From assembly GCF_001655055.1 (NCBI RefSeq), contig NZ_LXEW01000024.1, positions 1-64,000 of the forward strand: DNA of 64,000 bases, given 5' to 3'. The stretch is from Providencia heimbachae ATCC 35613. Lineage in GTDB: Bacteria > Pseudomonadota > Gammaproteobacteria > Enterobacterales > Enterobacteriaceae. Below are positions 44,535-53,019 of this stretch, piece by piece; position 1 is the stretch's first letter; every line of letters starts with the position of its first letter. Position numbers and translations under genes: made by a program. Below the pieces are notes generated by a model. That model had not been told where the DNA came from and did no database searches. It saw nothing but the letters and a program-made list of their open reading frames with translations.

Positions 44535-45845
44535 ATGTCCACCAATACTGACCATTTATCATCGGCTACCAGCAAAGCAATACGAAAAATAATACCAATG
44601 GTAGTATTAATGTTCATATTAGCTTACTTAGATCGTTCAAATATTGGGTTTGCTAAACAAGCATTTCAATCCTCAACTGGTTTAAGCGATGCCGCTTACG
44701 CATTTGGTGCAGGGATCTTTTTTATTGGTTATGCACTTTTTGAAGTACCCAGCAATATTCTACTTTATCGAATAGGCGCCCGTGTTTGGTTATCACGCAT
44801 CATGGTAACGTGGGGATTAGTTTCGGCCTCAATGATGTTTGCTCATGATGAAACCACATTTATTGTCTTACGTTTCTTATTAGGTGTGAGTGAAGCGGGC
44901 TTTTTTCCGGGTGTTATTTTATATCTAACCTTCTGGTTCCCACAAAATATCCGTGCTCGTGTAACTGGCTATTTTCTATTTGGTGCACCACTTGCCTTTA
45001 TTATTGGTGGCCCACTGTCAGGTTCATTATTATCACTGGAAGGCTCGTCCTTTGCATTGGGCTTATATGGTTGGCAATTAATGTTTGTCGTCGAAGGTTT
45101 ACTGGCTTCCATTGTCGGTATTTGGGTTTTCTTCTACCTTGATGACCGACCAGAAAAAGCGAAATGGCTGACTGATGATGAAAAAAATGCCTTATCGGCG
45201 AAATTAGCGCTAGAAGAGGATGCGAAAAAAGGCCATAGCCCGAAAGGTGCGCTCAGTGCACTACTGGATATGCGTGTACTTTATCTGTGCTTAATTTGGT
45301 TCACTGTACAGGTTTGTGGGTACGGTATTTATTTCTTCTTACCAACCCAAATTGCTACTTTACTAGGTACAAAAGTGGGCATCTTGGTTGGGTTTGTCAC
45401 TGCCATTCCTCCACTGTGCGCTGCGATTGCAGTTTACTATGTACCGCGTCTCTCTGAACGCTTAAGAGAAAGACGTAAAGTCGCATCCATTACCTTTATG
45501 TTAGGTGCCGCAGGTATCGCCGTATCAGGGCTATTCGACAGCATTCCGGTTATTGCCATTATCGCGCTTTGTGTTGCCGCCGCAGGTCACTTAGCCATGC
45601 AGCCCCTGTATTGGAGCTTCCCATCCGCTTATTTAGGCGGTACCGCAGCCGCTTCAGGTATCGCATTAATTAACTCCGTCGGTAACTTAGGTGGCTTTGT
45701 CGCACCTAACTTAAGAGTTTGGGCTGATGCAACATTTGAATCAGCCCGCGCTGGGTTATATTTCATTGCCTTAGTTGCTTTTATCGGTGGATTATTAATC
45801 CTGACGTTAAAACGATTGGGTATTGAAAAACGTTTTGAAGATTAA
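44535..45845 (+). CDS. MFS sugar-acid transporter (RhmT-like, anion:cation symporter family)
   Basis: A 436-residue major facilitator with 12 predicted helices. LAYLDRSNIGFAKQAFQSSTGLS, GVSEAGFFPGVILYLTFWFP and ALLGTKVGILVGFVTAIP are characteristic of the ACS branch that imports rhamnonate, tartrate, galactonate and similar acids, and resemble E. coli RhmT (YfaV) most in sequence. It probably imports the substrate of the dehydratase upstream. An ERIC element precedes its ribosome binding site. A strong hairpin follows the stop codon. Confidence 0.9.
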   Translation: MSTNTDHLSSATSKAIRKIIPMVVLMFILAYLDRSNIGFAKQAFQSSTGLSDAAYAFGAGIFFIGYALFEVPSNILLYRIGARVWLSRIMVTWGLVSASMMFAHDETTFIVLRFLLGVSEAGFFPGVILYLTFWFPQNIRARVTGYFLFGAPLAFIIGGPLSGSLLSLEGSSFALGLYGWQLMFVVEGLLASIVGIWVFFYLDDRPEKAKWLTDDEKNALSAKLALEEDAKKGHSPKGALSALLDMRVLYLCLIWFTVQVCGYGIYFFLPTQIATLLGTKVGILVGFVTAIPPLCAAIAVYYVPRLSERLRERRKVASITFMLGAAGIAVSGLFDSIPVIAIIALCVAAAGHLAMQPLYWSFPSAYLGGTAAASGIALINSVGNLGGFVAPNLRVWADATFESARAGLYFIALVAFIGGLLILTLKRLGIEKRFED

Positions 45846-45869
45846 ATGTGATTAAATAAATAAAACGCC

Positions 45870-45892
45870 TGAATATTCTGTATTCGGGCATT
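45870..45892 (+). terminator. Rho-independent terminator after the MFS gene
   Basis: GCCTGAATA-TTCTG-TATTCGGGC is a nine-pair stem (one G-T pair) followed by ATTTTTATTT, a typical terminator on the plus strand. Confidence 0.82.
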
Positions 45893-46007
45893 TTTATTTA
45901 AAGAGACTCCGCACTTTGAATTATTTTGTGTATAGATAAGTTCAACATTGAACATCACACAACCTGATGTCATGATGAGTCAATCGATTCATGCAGGGAG
46001 CATTCAG

Positions 46008-46742
46008 ATGAATATATCAGTCCAAAATAGTAATCTCGTGCTAACTCATGGGAGTATTCTTGATGTATTACGAACAAATAGCTGGTTTAGTAATTTACCT
46101 GACTATTTAATTGATATTCTAATGCAATGTGGAACATTTCGTTTTTATAATGACAGCGATATGGTTCATTACCAAGGCGATCCTGCCCGAGGGCTTTACG
46201 CTGTTATTCAAGGTTCCGTCAAAGTGAGCTCCATTTCATCTGATGGCAAAGAGTCTGTCTTTCGCTATTTATCACCCGGAAATTGGTTTGGCGAAATTGC
46301 AATGTTAGATAAATCTGCTCGTACTCATGATGCAAAAGCGATCAGCCCCACTATTTTGCTAACCATATCCCCTAAAGATTTAACGCTTATCTTAGATAAA
46401 TATCCGGTTTTTTATCAATCGTTGAATATTCTTTTATGCAAAGTTATTCGTAATGCTTTTACCATTATTAATGATTCTGCTTTGCTTTCTGTTTCTGCAC
46501 GCTTAGCTAAACGCTTACTTAGCCTTGCTGAGGGCTATGGGGAACCTCATGAAAAAGGAACTCAATTAAGCTTATATTTAACACAAGATGATTTAGCCAC
46601 CATAATCAATACCACACGACAAACCATTAATAAGCGTCTTGTGGCGTGGGAAAAATTAGGCTGGATAGATGCTAAATACGGGAAGATTGTGTTAGTAAAT
46701 CTTCCCGCATTAAAGCAAATTTCTGAAGACGATGAAGAATGA
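46008..46742 (+). CDS. CRP/FNR-family transcriptional regulator
   Basis: A 244-residue regulator with a cyclic-nucleotide-type sensor domain (YQGDPARGLYAVIQGSVKV, ENWFGEIAML-like) and a C-terminal HTH_Crp domain (YLTQDDLATIINTTRQTINKRLVAWEKLGWI). It lacks the N-terminal Cys cluster of FNR. The frame is open from 45948, but AGGGAG lies seven bases upstream of the ATG at 46008, so I prefer that start. It converges on exuR with 19 bp between. Its effector and targets are unknown; it may regulate the sugar-acid genes. Confidence 0.87.
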   Translation: MNISVQNSNLVLTHGSILDVLRTNSWFSNLPDYLIDILMQCGTFRFYNDSDMVHYQGDPARGLYAVIQGSVKVSSISSDGKESVFRYLSPGNWFGEIAMLDKSARTHDAKAISPTILLTISPKDLTLILDKYPVFYQSLNILLCKVIRNAFTIINDSALLSVSARLAKRLLSLAEGYGEPHEKGTQLSLYLTQDDLATIINTTRQTINKRLVAWEKLGWIDAKYGKIVLVNLPALKQISEDDEE

Positions 46743-46761
46743 TTAGCCGTGAATATCAACG

Positions 46762-47523
46762 TTAGTCATTATTATCAATACTCGGACTATCTGCAAAAAT
46801 ATAGCGATCCATATTAAATTCAAAATCATCGCTGGTCGCGTTAAATAACATTTTCTTGGTATTTTCTAAATGCTGCCACATTGCTTGTCGTGCGCCTTTC
46901 GGATCTCGACGAGCCAAAGCTTGCAGAATTTTATCATGCTCATCACACCAACTTTCAATCGACCGATTGTCGATATGCTCGTGCAGTTTTATCCAATAAG
47001 GATTGCGTAATCGTTGACTCCACATTTGCTCGACAATCACCACCATCGCACTGTTGTGAGTCGATGCCGCAATCTGCATATGAAATTTAAGATCCCATAA
47101 GGAGTCCCTAAACCGATCTTCTTTCCGCGCATTCTTTTGAATTTCAAGCAATTTTAAAATATCTTCCTTGGTTGCTTGGGTAGCAGCAAATTCAGCGATA
47201 TGGCTTTCGATAAGCTGCCTAGCTTGCAGTAATTCAAAAGGGCCACAATGACTAAATTCTAACTGATTTTCAGTTTTCATCGCGTTATTCGACACATTGC
47301 TAATAACATGTATACCAGAACCTTTTCTCACATCCACATAGCCTTCAACTTCCAGCATAATAATCGCTTCACGGATCACGGTTCGACTGACATTCATTTC
47401 ATCCGCTAATAATCGTTCGGCAGGAAGTTTAGTCCCGACAGGGTATTCACTATTTTCAATTCGCTCCTTAACGATGGCAGCAACTTGTTGATATAGGCGT
47501 TGTTCGCTGTCTTGGGAGATCAT
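46762..47523 (-). CDS. exuR: Hexuronate regulon repressor, GntR family
   Basis: A 253-residue FadR-subfamily GntR regulator. The winged HTH ([44 protein letters not shown]) and the helical effector domain match E. coli ExuR over nearly the whole length, including [21 protein letters not shown] and [14 protein letters not shown]. ExuR represses hexuronate uptake and catabolism genes and is relieved by glucuronate or galacturonate derivatives. It is divergent from uxaA, with a matching operator between them. Confidence 0.93.
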   Translation of the reverse strand: MISQDSEQRLYQQVAAIVKERIENSEYPVGTKLPAERLLADEMNVSRTVIREAIIMLEVEGYVDVRKGSGIHVISNVSNNAMKTENQLEFSHCGPFELLQARQLIESHIAEFAATQATKEDILKLLEIQKNARKEDRFRDSLWDLKFHMQIAASTHNSAMVVIVEQMWSQRLRNPYWIKLHEHIDNRSIESWCDEHDKILQALARRDPKGARQAMWQHLENTKKMLFNATSDDFEFNMDRYIFADSPSIDNND

Positions 47524-47626
47524 TTATTTTTCCTTTCGCAATGTAAGTCCGCTAATACAACCCGATTATAACGAAATTTATCACGCATATCATAAATAAC
47601 GCATGACAAAAATAGCGGATTACATT

Positions 47627-47644
47627 AAATTGGTATAACATCTT
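47627..47644. promoter_or_regulatory. Putative ExuR operator between exuR and uxaA
   Basis: AAATTGGTATAACATCTT matches the ExuR/UxuR consensus AAATTGGTATACCAATTT at 14-15 of 18 positions, with the first 11 bases exact. It lies 85 bp before uxaA and would allow ExuR to control uxaA and itself. Confidence 0.65.
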
Positions 47645-47728
47645 TCAAAGATATAAACCAAAGCCGATAATGATCGAAGCGCTATATCACCTATTTCTTT
47701 GTACCTAATTTTAACTAGGGATTAAAAA

Positions 47729-49222
47729 ATGATAAAAGACATAATAAAAATACACCCTAATGACAATGTCATCGTTACCTTGATAGACCGTTCTGAAGGG
47801 GATCACATCACCATTGACTCGCAAACTATTACCTTAAAACAAGATGTGAACCGAGGCCATAAAATTGCAATCGCACCGATTGAAGTGGGTAAAAACATTC
47901 TTAAATATGGCTCTCCGATTGGCCATGCGACTCAACCGATTCAAATTGGTGAACATATTCACACCCACAATATCGCCACCAATCTCAGTGCATTAAATGA
48001 ATATGAATACCACCCTGAGCACAATAGCCTTGATGCCACGCGAGTTGATCCTGATGTACAGATTTATCGTCGTGATAATGGTGATATCGCCATTCGCAAT
48101 GAGATCTGGGTGATCCCAACGGTTGGATGCGTCAACGCACTCGCCAGAAAAATGATAGATCAGTTCAACAAGCAACATAGTGATGCATTAGATATTGATG
48201 GCGTTTATCTGTATAACCACACTTTGGGCTGTTCCCAATTAGGTGACGATCACCTAACAACCCGGACGATTTTGCAAGATCTGGTCAAACACCCGAATGC
48301 AGGTGGCGTACTGGTTATCGGTTTGGGCTGTGAAAATAATCAGGTCGCCGCATTTAAAGAGACTCTGGGCGAGCATGATAGTGAACGTGTTAAGTTTATG
48401 GTCTGCCAACAACTTGATGATGAAATCCAAGTTGGCATTGAACATTTAAACGAACTTTATCAAGTTGTTAAACAAGATAAACGTGTTGCAGGAAAGCTCA
48501 GTGAAGTCAAATTTGGCCTTGAATGTGGCGGTTCTGATGGTTTATCCGGTATCACTGCAAACCCATTACTCGGTGGTTTCTCTGACTTTTTAGTGAGTCA
48601 TAATGGCACAACAGTATTAACCGAAGTACCGGAAATGTTTGGTGCAGAACAAATTCTGATGAATCACTGCCATGACACACAAACATTCGAAAAAACAGTC
48701 GATATGATCAATGACTTTAAGCAGTATTTTATTGAGCATGACCAGCCTATTTATGAGAACCCATCACCGGGTAATAAAGCTGGAGGCATCTCAACATTAG
48801 AAGAAAAATCATTAGGTTGTACGCAAAAAGCCGGCACAAGTCAGGTCATGGATGTACTCAAATATGGGGAACGCTTAACAACCACAGGCTTCAATCTATT
48901 AAGTGCGCCGGGTAATGATGCCATCGCCACCAGCGCCCTTGGTGCCGCGGGCTGCCACATGGTGTTATTCACAACGGGTCGCGGAACCCCTTATGGCGGG
49001 TTCGTGCCGACCTTAAAAATTGCCACCAATAATGAACTGGCTGCGAAAAAGCCACATTGGATTGATTTTAATGCTGGTGCATTATTAGCAGGTAAAACCA
49101 TGGATCAATTATTGAATGATTTTATTCAGCATGTTGTGAAAATCGTCAATGGTGAACCCACAAAAAATGAAATTAATGATTTTCGCGAATTAGCTATTTT
49201 TAAAATGGGTGTCACTCTTTAA
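47729..49222 (+). CDS. uxaA: Altronate dehydratase
   Basis: A 497-residue UxaA/GarD-family iron-dependent dehydratase that converts D-altronate to 2-keto-3-deoxygluconate. Sequence follows E. coli UxaA from end to end: an N-terminal SAF-like domain (to about residue 90) and the catalytic domain with VQIYRRDNGDIAIRNEIWVIPTVGCVN, HTLGCSQLGDDH, LGCENNQVA, KFGLECGGSDGLSG and SPGNKAGGISTLEEKSLGC. The Cys residues in these motifs bind iron. uxaB and uxaC are not in the window, so this is a split part of the galacturonate pathway. Confidence 0.96.
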   Translation: MIKDIIKIHPNDNVIVTLIDRSEGDHITIDSQTITLKQDVNRGHKIAIAPIEVGKNILKYGSPIGHATQPIQIGEHIHTHNIATNLSALNEYEYHPEHNSLDATRVDPDVQIYRRDNGDIAIRNEIWVIPTVGCVNALARKMIDQFNKQHSDALDIDGVYLYNHTLGCSQLGDDHLTTRTILQDLVKHPNAGGVLVIGLGCENNQVAAFKETLGEHDSERVKFMVCQQLDDEIQVGIEHLNELYQVVKQDKRVAGKLSEVKFGLECGGSDGLSGITANPLLGGFSDFLVSHNGTTVLTEVPEMFGAEQILMNHCHDTQTFEKTVDMINDFKQYFIEHDQPIYENPSPGNKAGGISTLEEKSLGCTQKAGTSQVMDVLKYGERLTTTGFNLLSAPGNDAIATSALGAAGCHMVLFTTGRGTPYGGFVPTLKIATNNELAAKKPHWIDFNAGALLAGKTMDQLLNDFIQHVVKIVNGEPTKNEINDFRELAIFKMGVTL

Positions 49223-49230
49223 ATTAAATT

Positions 49231-49270
49231 CTCAAGATAGCGTGAGGCTACTTGCGCTATCTTGAGTTTT
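49231..49270 (+). terminator. Terminator of uxaA
   Basis: CTCAAGATAGCG and CGCTATCTTGAG form a perfect 12-bp stem with a 12-base loop, followed by TTTT. Confidence 0.88.
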
Positions 49271-49380
49271 AAATACACAGTAGTAAGCATAGATAATAAA
49301 AAGTCCCCATTTCGCTACCCCTGATATATGGTAGGATTACTTCCAGTATGACTATTCTCAACTTATTAGCAGGGTAAACG

Positions 49381-50232
49381 ATGATAGATCTAAAACTTCG
49401 AGAATCTAGAGATAGCCTCTCAACGAAAGAAAGCCAAGTTGCAGAGTATATTCTTGCTAATAAACGGGATATTCAAAGTATGAGTATCCAATCTCTTGCG
49501 CAAGCAAATAAAGTGAGTACTACAACCATACTGCGTTTATGTCATAAACTCGGCTACCAAGGCTTTAGCGAGCTTAAAATTGATTTAATTTCCTCAATTA
49601 ATAACAAATCTTATGGAACCCTTCTCCAGGAGGATATTGATATTAATGACCCAATAGAAACCATTAACTATAAAGTTAGCCAAATTGAGAAATCATCGAT
49701 AGAAGAAACTTGCGCTTTGGTTAATTTAAATACCTTTATGCAAGCTAACGAACTGATTAGTAAAAGCCAAAAAATTGTTATTTATGGGGCAGGAAGTAGC
49801 GGGCTTGTCGCAAAAGAGTTTGAATATCAGCTAATTAAAATTAAAAAAGATATTAACTGTCATCTTGACTACAGTATTCAGTTTAGCATCGTCAATACAT
49901 TAAATGAAAATGACCTTGTAATTGTCATTTCCCATTCAGGTGAAAACCATGAATGTATAAAGCTGCTAACGCTCGCCCGTGAGTTAAATGTTCCGACCAT
50001 TGCGATTACCAAAATGGGGCAAAGCTCAGTCTCTGCTCTTGCAGAAATTATTTTACATACGACTTCCACGGAGAATATTTCACGTATTATTCCTATCCGC
50101 TCAAAAATATCACAATTAACTGTGATTAATATGCTTATCACTAACTTATTTGTTGGGCAATATGATGAAAGAATTTCAAAGCAAATCAATACACGAGCAG
50201 AACGTTTCTCTCGCCTAAATAGTAATAATTAA
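49381..50232 (+). CDS. RpiR/MurR-family regulator with SIS domain
   Basis: A 283-residue regulator. Residues 1-77 form the HTH_6 domain (LSTKESQVAEYILANKRDIQSMSIQSLAQANKVSTTTILRLCHKLGYQGFSELK), and residues 120-260 the SIS sugar-phosphate-binding domain (KIVIYGAGSSGLVAKEFEYQL, VIVISHSGENHE). RpiR proteins respond to sugar phosphates and control neighbouring sugar uptake genes. The PTS operon starts 195 bp downstream in the same direction, so it is its likely target. Confidence 0.92.
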   Translation: MIDLKLRESRDSLSTKESQVAEYILANKRDIQSMSIQSLAQANKVSTTTILRLCHKLGYQGFSELKIDLISSINNKSYGTLLQEDIDINDPIETINYKVSQIEKSSIEETCALVNLNTFMQANELISKSQKIVIYGAGSSGLVAKEFEYQLIKIKKDINCHLDYSIQFSIVNTLNENDLVIVISHSGENHECIKLLTLARELNVPTIAITKMGQSSVSALAEIILHTTSTENISRIIPIRSKISQLTVINMLITNLFVGQYDERISKQINTRAERFSRLNSNN

Positions 50233-50277
50233 ACCGCCTCTTCAACTTCTTAACGCTCTTCACCCGCTGACTTATTT

Positions 50278-50299
50278 AGGTGGCACGCCATAGCCACCT
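50278..50299 (+). terminator. Hairpin after the RpiR gene
   Basis: AGGTGGC-ACGCCATA-GCCACCT is a perfect 7-bp stem. No T run follows, so it is a weak terminator or another RNA structure. Confidence 0.4.
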
Positions 50300-50344
50300 C
50301 GATCTTGCTCACAAAAATGATCCTTTCTTCTTACCTAAGACTAT

Positions 50345-50363
50345 TCACAATATATTTTTGTGA
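50345..50363. promoter_or_regulatory. Palindrome upstream of the PTS operon
   Basis: TCACAA-N7-TTGTGA lies 64 bp before the EIIA start codon, a suitable place for RpiR binding. It is the reverse arrangement of a CRP site, so it is not a CRP site. Confidence 0.35.
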
Positions 50364-50426
50364 TATTGTTACCTTGAATTAAACATAAAAAAGTAATTTT
50401 ATTACTTAGAATGAAAAGGGAAAAAA

Positions 50427-50858
50427 ATGAGCTCAGAAATTCCAATCATATTGGCCAGCCATGGCCAATTTGCTCAAGGGTTACTCGATTGCGCCGAGAT
50501 GCTTATCGGTGAACAAGAAGACATTACCGTCATTTCAATTGATCGAGAAAGTAATATTAATGATGTTAGAGAACATCTGATTAATACGTACCAAAAAATG
50601 AACAAAGGGCAAGGCGTTCTTATTCTGGTTGATTTACTCGGAGGTTCTCCTTGCAACTTAGCCAGTGAGTTAGTGCTGACACAACATGATGGTGCCCTTT
50701 ATTGCGGTATCAACGTTCCTACATTACTCGAGATTTTAAGTAATCGTGACTTACCGTTAGATAAGCTTCACTCTGTCATTATTGACGTATTTCCTGACAG
50801 TTGCTTTAACGTAGGGGAAAAACTCAAGCCAGTACAACAACACGATAGTGAACTTTAG
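50427..50858 (+). CDS. PTS EIIA component, mannose family
   Basis: A 143-residue EIIA of the mannose/fructose/sorbose family. The phosphorylated histidine is His13 in IILASHGQFAQGLLD, and GVLILVDLLGGSPCNLAS is the second family landmark. It takes phosphate from HPr and passes it to EIIB, encoded 11 bases downstream. In E. coli EIIA and EIIB are fused in ManX; here they are separate, as in sorbose or N-acetylgalactosamine type systems. Confidence 0.93.
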   Translation: MSSEIPIILASHGQFAQGLLDCAEMLIGEQEDITVISIDRESNINDVREHLINTYQKMNKGQGVLILVDLLGGSPCNLASELVLTQHDGALYCGINVPTLLEILSNRDLPLDKLHSVIIDVFPDSCFNVGEKLKPVQQHDSEL

Positions 50859-50869
50859 GGGATCATAAT

Positions 50870-51343
50870 ATGCCAATTAATGTTGCTCGAATCGACGATA
50901 GACTTATCCACGGCCAAGTCATTACTACTTGGGTTAAAAATTTCGATATAGAACAAGTCATTATCATTAATGACAAGGTTGCTAATGACACCGTTCAACA
51001 GTCTGTACTAACTATGGCTGCGCCACCCGATCTGAAAATTGTCGTTTTTGGTGTTGATAAATTCATTGATGTACTAAAAAAAGCTGAAATTAAACGACGT
51101 ACCATGCTGCTATTTACCAACAGTATTGACGTAAATAAATTAGTAGAAAATGGATTAAAACTAGAAAAATTGAATGTTGGTGGCATGCGCATGCAAGAAG
51201 GTCGCCGCAATCTATCTCGAGCCGTTGCTGTCACACCAGAAGAAGAACAAGCCTTTAAATCACTTATCAATAATAACATCCTCATTGAAATTCAAATGGT
51301 TCCTAAAGATCCAATTGTTGAATTGAAAACATTACTCAATTAA
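50870..51343 (+). CDS. PTS EIIB component, mannose family
   Basis: A 157-residue EIIB. RIDDRLIHGQVITTW at the N-terminus holds the active-site His14, and LNVGGMRMQEGRRNLSRAVAVT is typical of the family. It carries the phosphate to the sugar during transport through EIIC/EIID. Direct neighbours are EIIA and EIIC in the same operon. Confidence 0.94.
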   Translation: MPINVARIDDRLIHGQVITTWVKNFDIEQVIIINDKVANDTVQQSVLTMAAPPDLKIVVFGVDKFIDVLKKAEIKRRTMLLFTNSIDVNKLVENGLKLEKLNVGGMRMQEGRRNLSRAVAVTPEEEQAFKSLINNNILIEIQMVPKDPIVELKTLLN

Positions 51344-51387
51344 TCCATTTGCTAAAACTTATTTTAATAATAAGCGAGGAGTTCATT

Positions 51388-52179
51388 ATGTTAGTTGAGG
51401 CCATTTTAATCGCTATATGGGCGGGAATATGCTCATTGGATGATGTCGGTCCACAAATGTTAAGGCGTCCATTATTAACCGGAACGGTAGCGGGTATTAT
51501 TATGGGGGATATGGTTCAAGGGTTAGCGATCAGCGCAACTTTAGAACTTATGTGGATGGGTATTGGTAACGTAGGTGCTTACTCCGCACCTGATATAATT
51601 GCTGGTTCAATCATTGGTGTTGCTCTTGGGATCGCTTCCAATGGTGGAATTGCCGCCGGTATTGCGCTTGCGGTTCCTGTCTCAATACTCTGTCAGCAAT
51701 TGCTTATTATCTGGCGCTCATTTGCTAGCTTCCTGAACGTATGGGCCAGTAAATCAATTCTGGATGGTAATTATAGCGGTTTAACGAAAGTACATTATTT
51801 CTCAACCCCTCTGTGGTTTTTTATTCGTGCAATTCCCTGCTTTATTGCGGTGTATTTCGGTAGTGATCTTGTCAATAGTATTTTAAATGCCGTTCCTGAA
51901 AGTATTTTAACGGGAATGGGTGTGGCATCTAAATTAATTCCCGCAGTCGGTATCTGTATCTTATTATTGATGTTGTTAAAAGGAAGAATGTGGTTTTTCT
52001 TTTTACTCGGCTTCATGCTCACCACTTATCTAAAACTACCCATTATTCCTATTACCTTTATTGCCCTCGCATTTGCGGTTCTCTATGACATGGCATTTGC
52101 CAATAGCATGCGCCAGCAATCAGATGAAAAAGAACAACCAGCTTCCCGTAATAATGAAGAAGAGGAGTATGACCTATGA
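51388..52179 (+). CDS. PTS EIIC component, mannose family
   Basis: A 263-residue membrane protein of the EII-Sor family. The signature GICSLDDVGPQMLRRPLLTGTVAGIIMGD and the LELMWMGIGNVGAYSAPD stretch are diagnostic. The start ATG 51388 follows GAGGAG; an open frame from 51349 has no ribosome binding site. It forms the sugar channel with EIID, whose gene overlaps by 4 bp. Confidence 0.93.
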   Translation: MLVEAILIAIWAGICSLDDVGPQMLRRPLLTGTVAGIIMGDMVQGLAISATLELMWMGIGNVGAYSAPDIIAGSIIGVALGIASNGGIAAGIALAVPVSILCQQLLIIWRSFASFLNVWASKSILDGNYSGLTKVHYFSTPLWFFIRAIPCFIAVYFGSDLVNSILNAVPESILTGMGVASKLIPAVGICILLLMLLKGRMWFFFLLGFMLTTYLKLPIIPITFIALAFAVLYDMAFANSMRQQSDEKEQPASRNNEEEEYDL

Positions 52180-53006
52180 ATGATGTCACCCCATCCGAGA
52201 CTAAAAAACTCACCAAGAAAGAGTTAAATGGTATTTTTTGGCGAATTCAAACAATGTCATTTTCATATAACTATGAAAAGCTACAAACCATTGGTTTTGC
52301 TCATTGTATGGTGCCTGTGCTTGATAAGCTTTACGAAAAAGCAGACAAAGAAACTCGAATTAAAGCCATGCAAAGACACTTTGAGTTCTTTAATACACAA
52401 ATAAATGCAGGGGCATTAATTCTTGGCGTCACCGCAGCACTCGAAGAAAAAACAACTGAAGAAGAAAAAGAAGCGGTTATTTCTGTTAAAGCAGGGTTAA
52501 TGGGGCCATTTGCAGGGCTCGGCGATAGCCTATTAAAGTTTACTTGGCTACCGATATGCGGAAGTATAGGTGCAGCATTTGCACTACAAGGCAACATTAT
52601 TGGCCCAATATTAATGTTTATCTTATTTAATATCGTCAATATCGGGACTAAATATTTCTTTATTCATTATGGCTATAACAAAGGCGTAGATTTAATCGAA
52701 CAATCTAAAAAATCTAATATTATTCAACGTATTACTAATATGGCAAACGTCGTCGGGGTGATGGTCCTCGGGTCTTTAATTGCCACAACGGTCAAGCTAT
52801 CGACACCTTTAACCATTTCGGTTGGAGAGCAGTCGATTAAAGTTCAAGAGATGTTTGACAAGGTTATCCCTAATTTACTTACCCTACTCTTTGCTTTGGG
52901 TATCTTTTTTCTTGTACGCAAATTTCAAGGAAAACACACTGTCGCGCTTATTGTGGCCATGATGGTTCTTGGTGTTATCTGTTCAATGTTCGGAATTTTA
53001 GGATGA
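52176..53006 (+). CDS. PTS EIID component, mannose family
   Basis: A 276-residue EIID protein. MSFSYNYEKLQTIGFAHCMVPVLDKLY near the N-terminus and GLMGPFAGLGDSLLKFTWLPICGSIGAAFALQGNIIGPI are family landmarks, followed by three or more membrane helices. The ATG overlaps the stop codon of EIIC. Substrate cannot be told: the family imports mannose, sorbose, fructose, GalNAc and others. Confidence 0.94.
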   Translation: MNDVTPSETKKLTKKELNGIFWRIQTMSFSYNYEKLQTIGFAHCMVPVLDKLYEKADKETRIKAMQRHFEFFNTQINAGALILGVTAALEEKTTEEEKEAVISVKAGLMGPFAGLGDSLLKFTWLPICGSIGAAFALQGNIIGPILMFILFNIVNIGTKYFFIHYGYNKGVDLIEQSKKSNIIQRITNMANVVGVMVLGSLIATTVKLSTPLTISVGEQSIKVQEMFDKVIPNLLTLLFALGIFFLVRKFQGKHTVALIVAMMVLGVICSMFGILG

Positions 53007-53019
53007 AAAAGGAAAATAT

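Noticed and set aside
44365-44592. A 75-residue plus-strand open frame before the MFS gene
   Set aside because: It translates a diverged ERIC element and overlaps the real start of the transporter gene.
50278-50340. A sigma-54 promoter for the mannose-family PTS operon
   Set aside because: The TGGCAC at 50281 is part of a hairpin and is not followed by the needed TTGC element at the right distance; no LevR-type activator gene is present.
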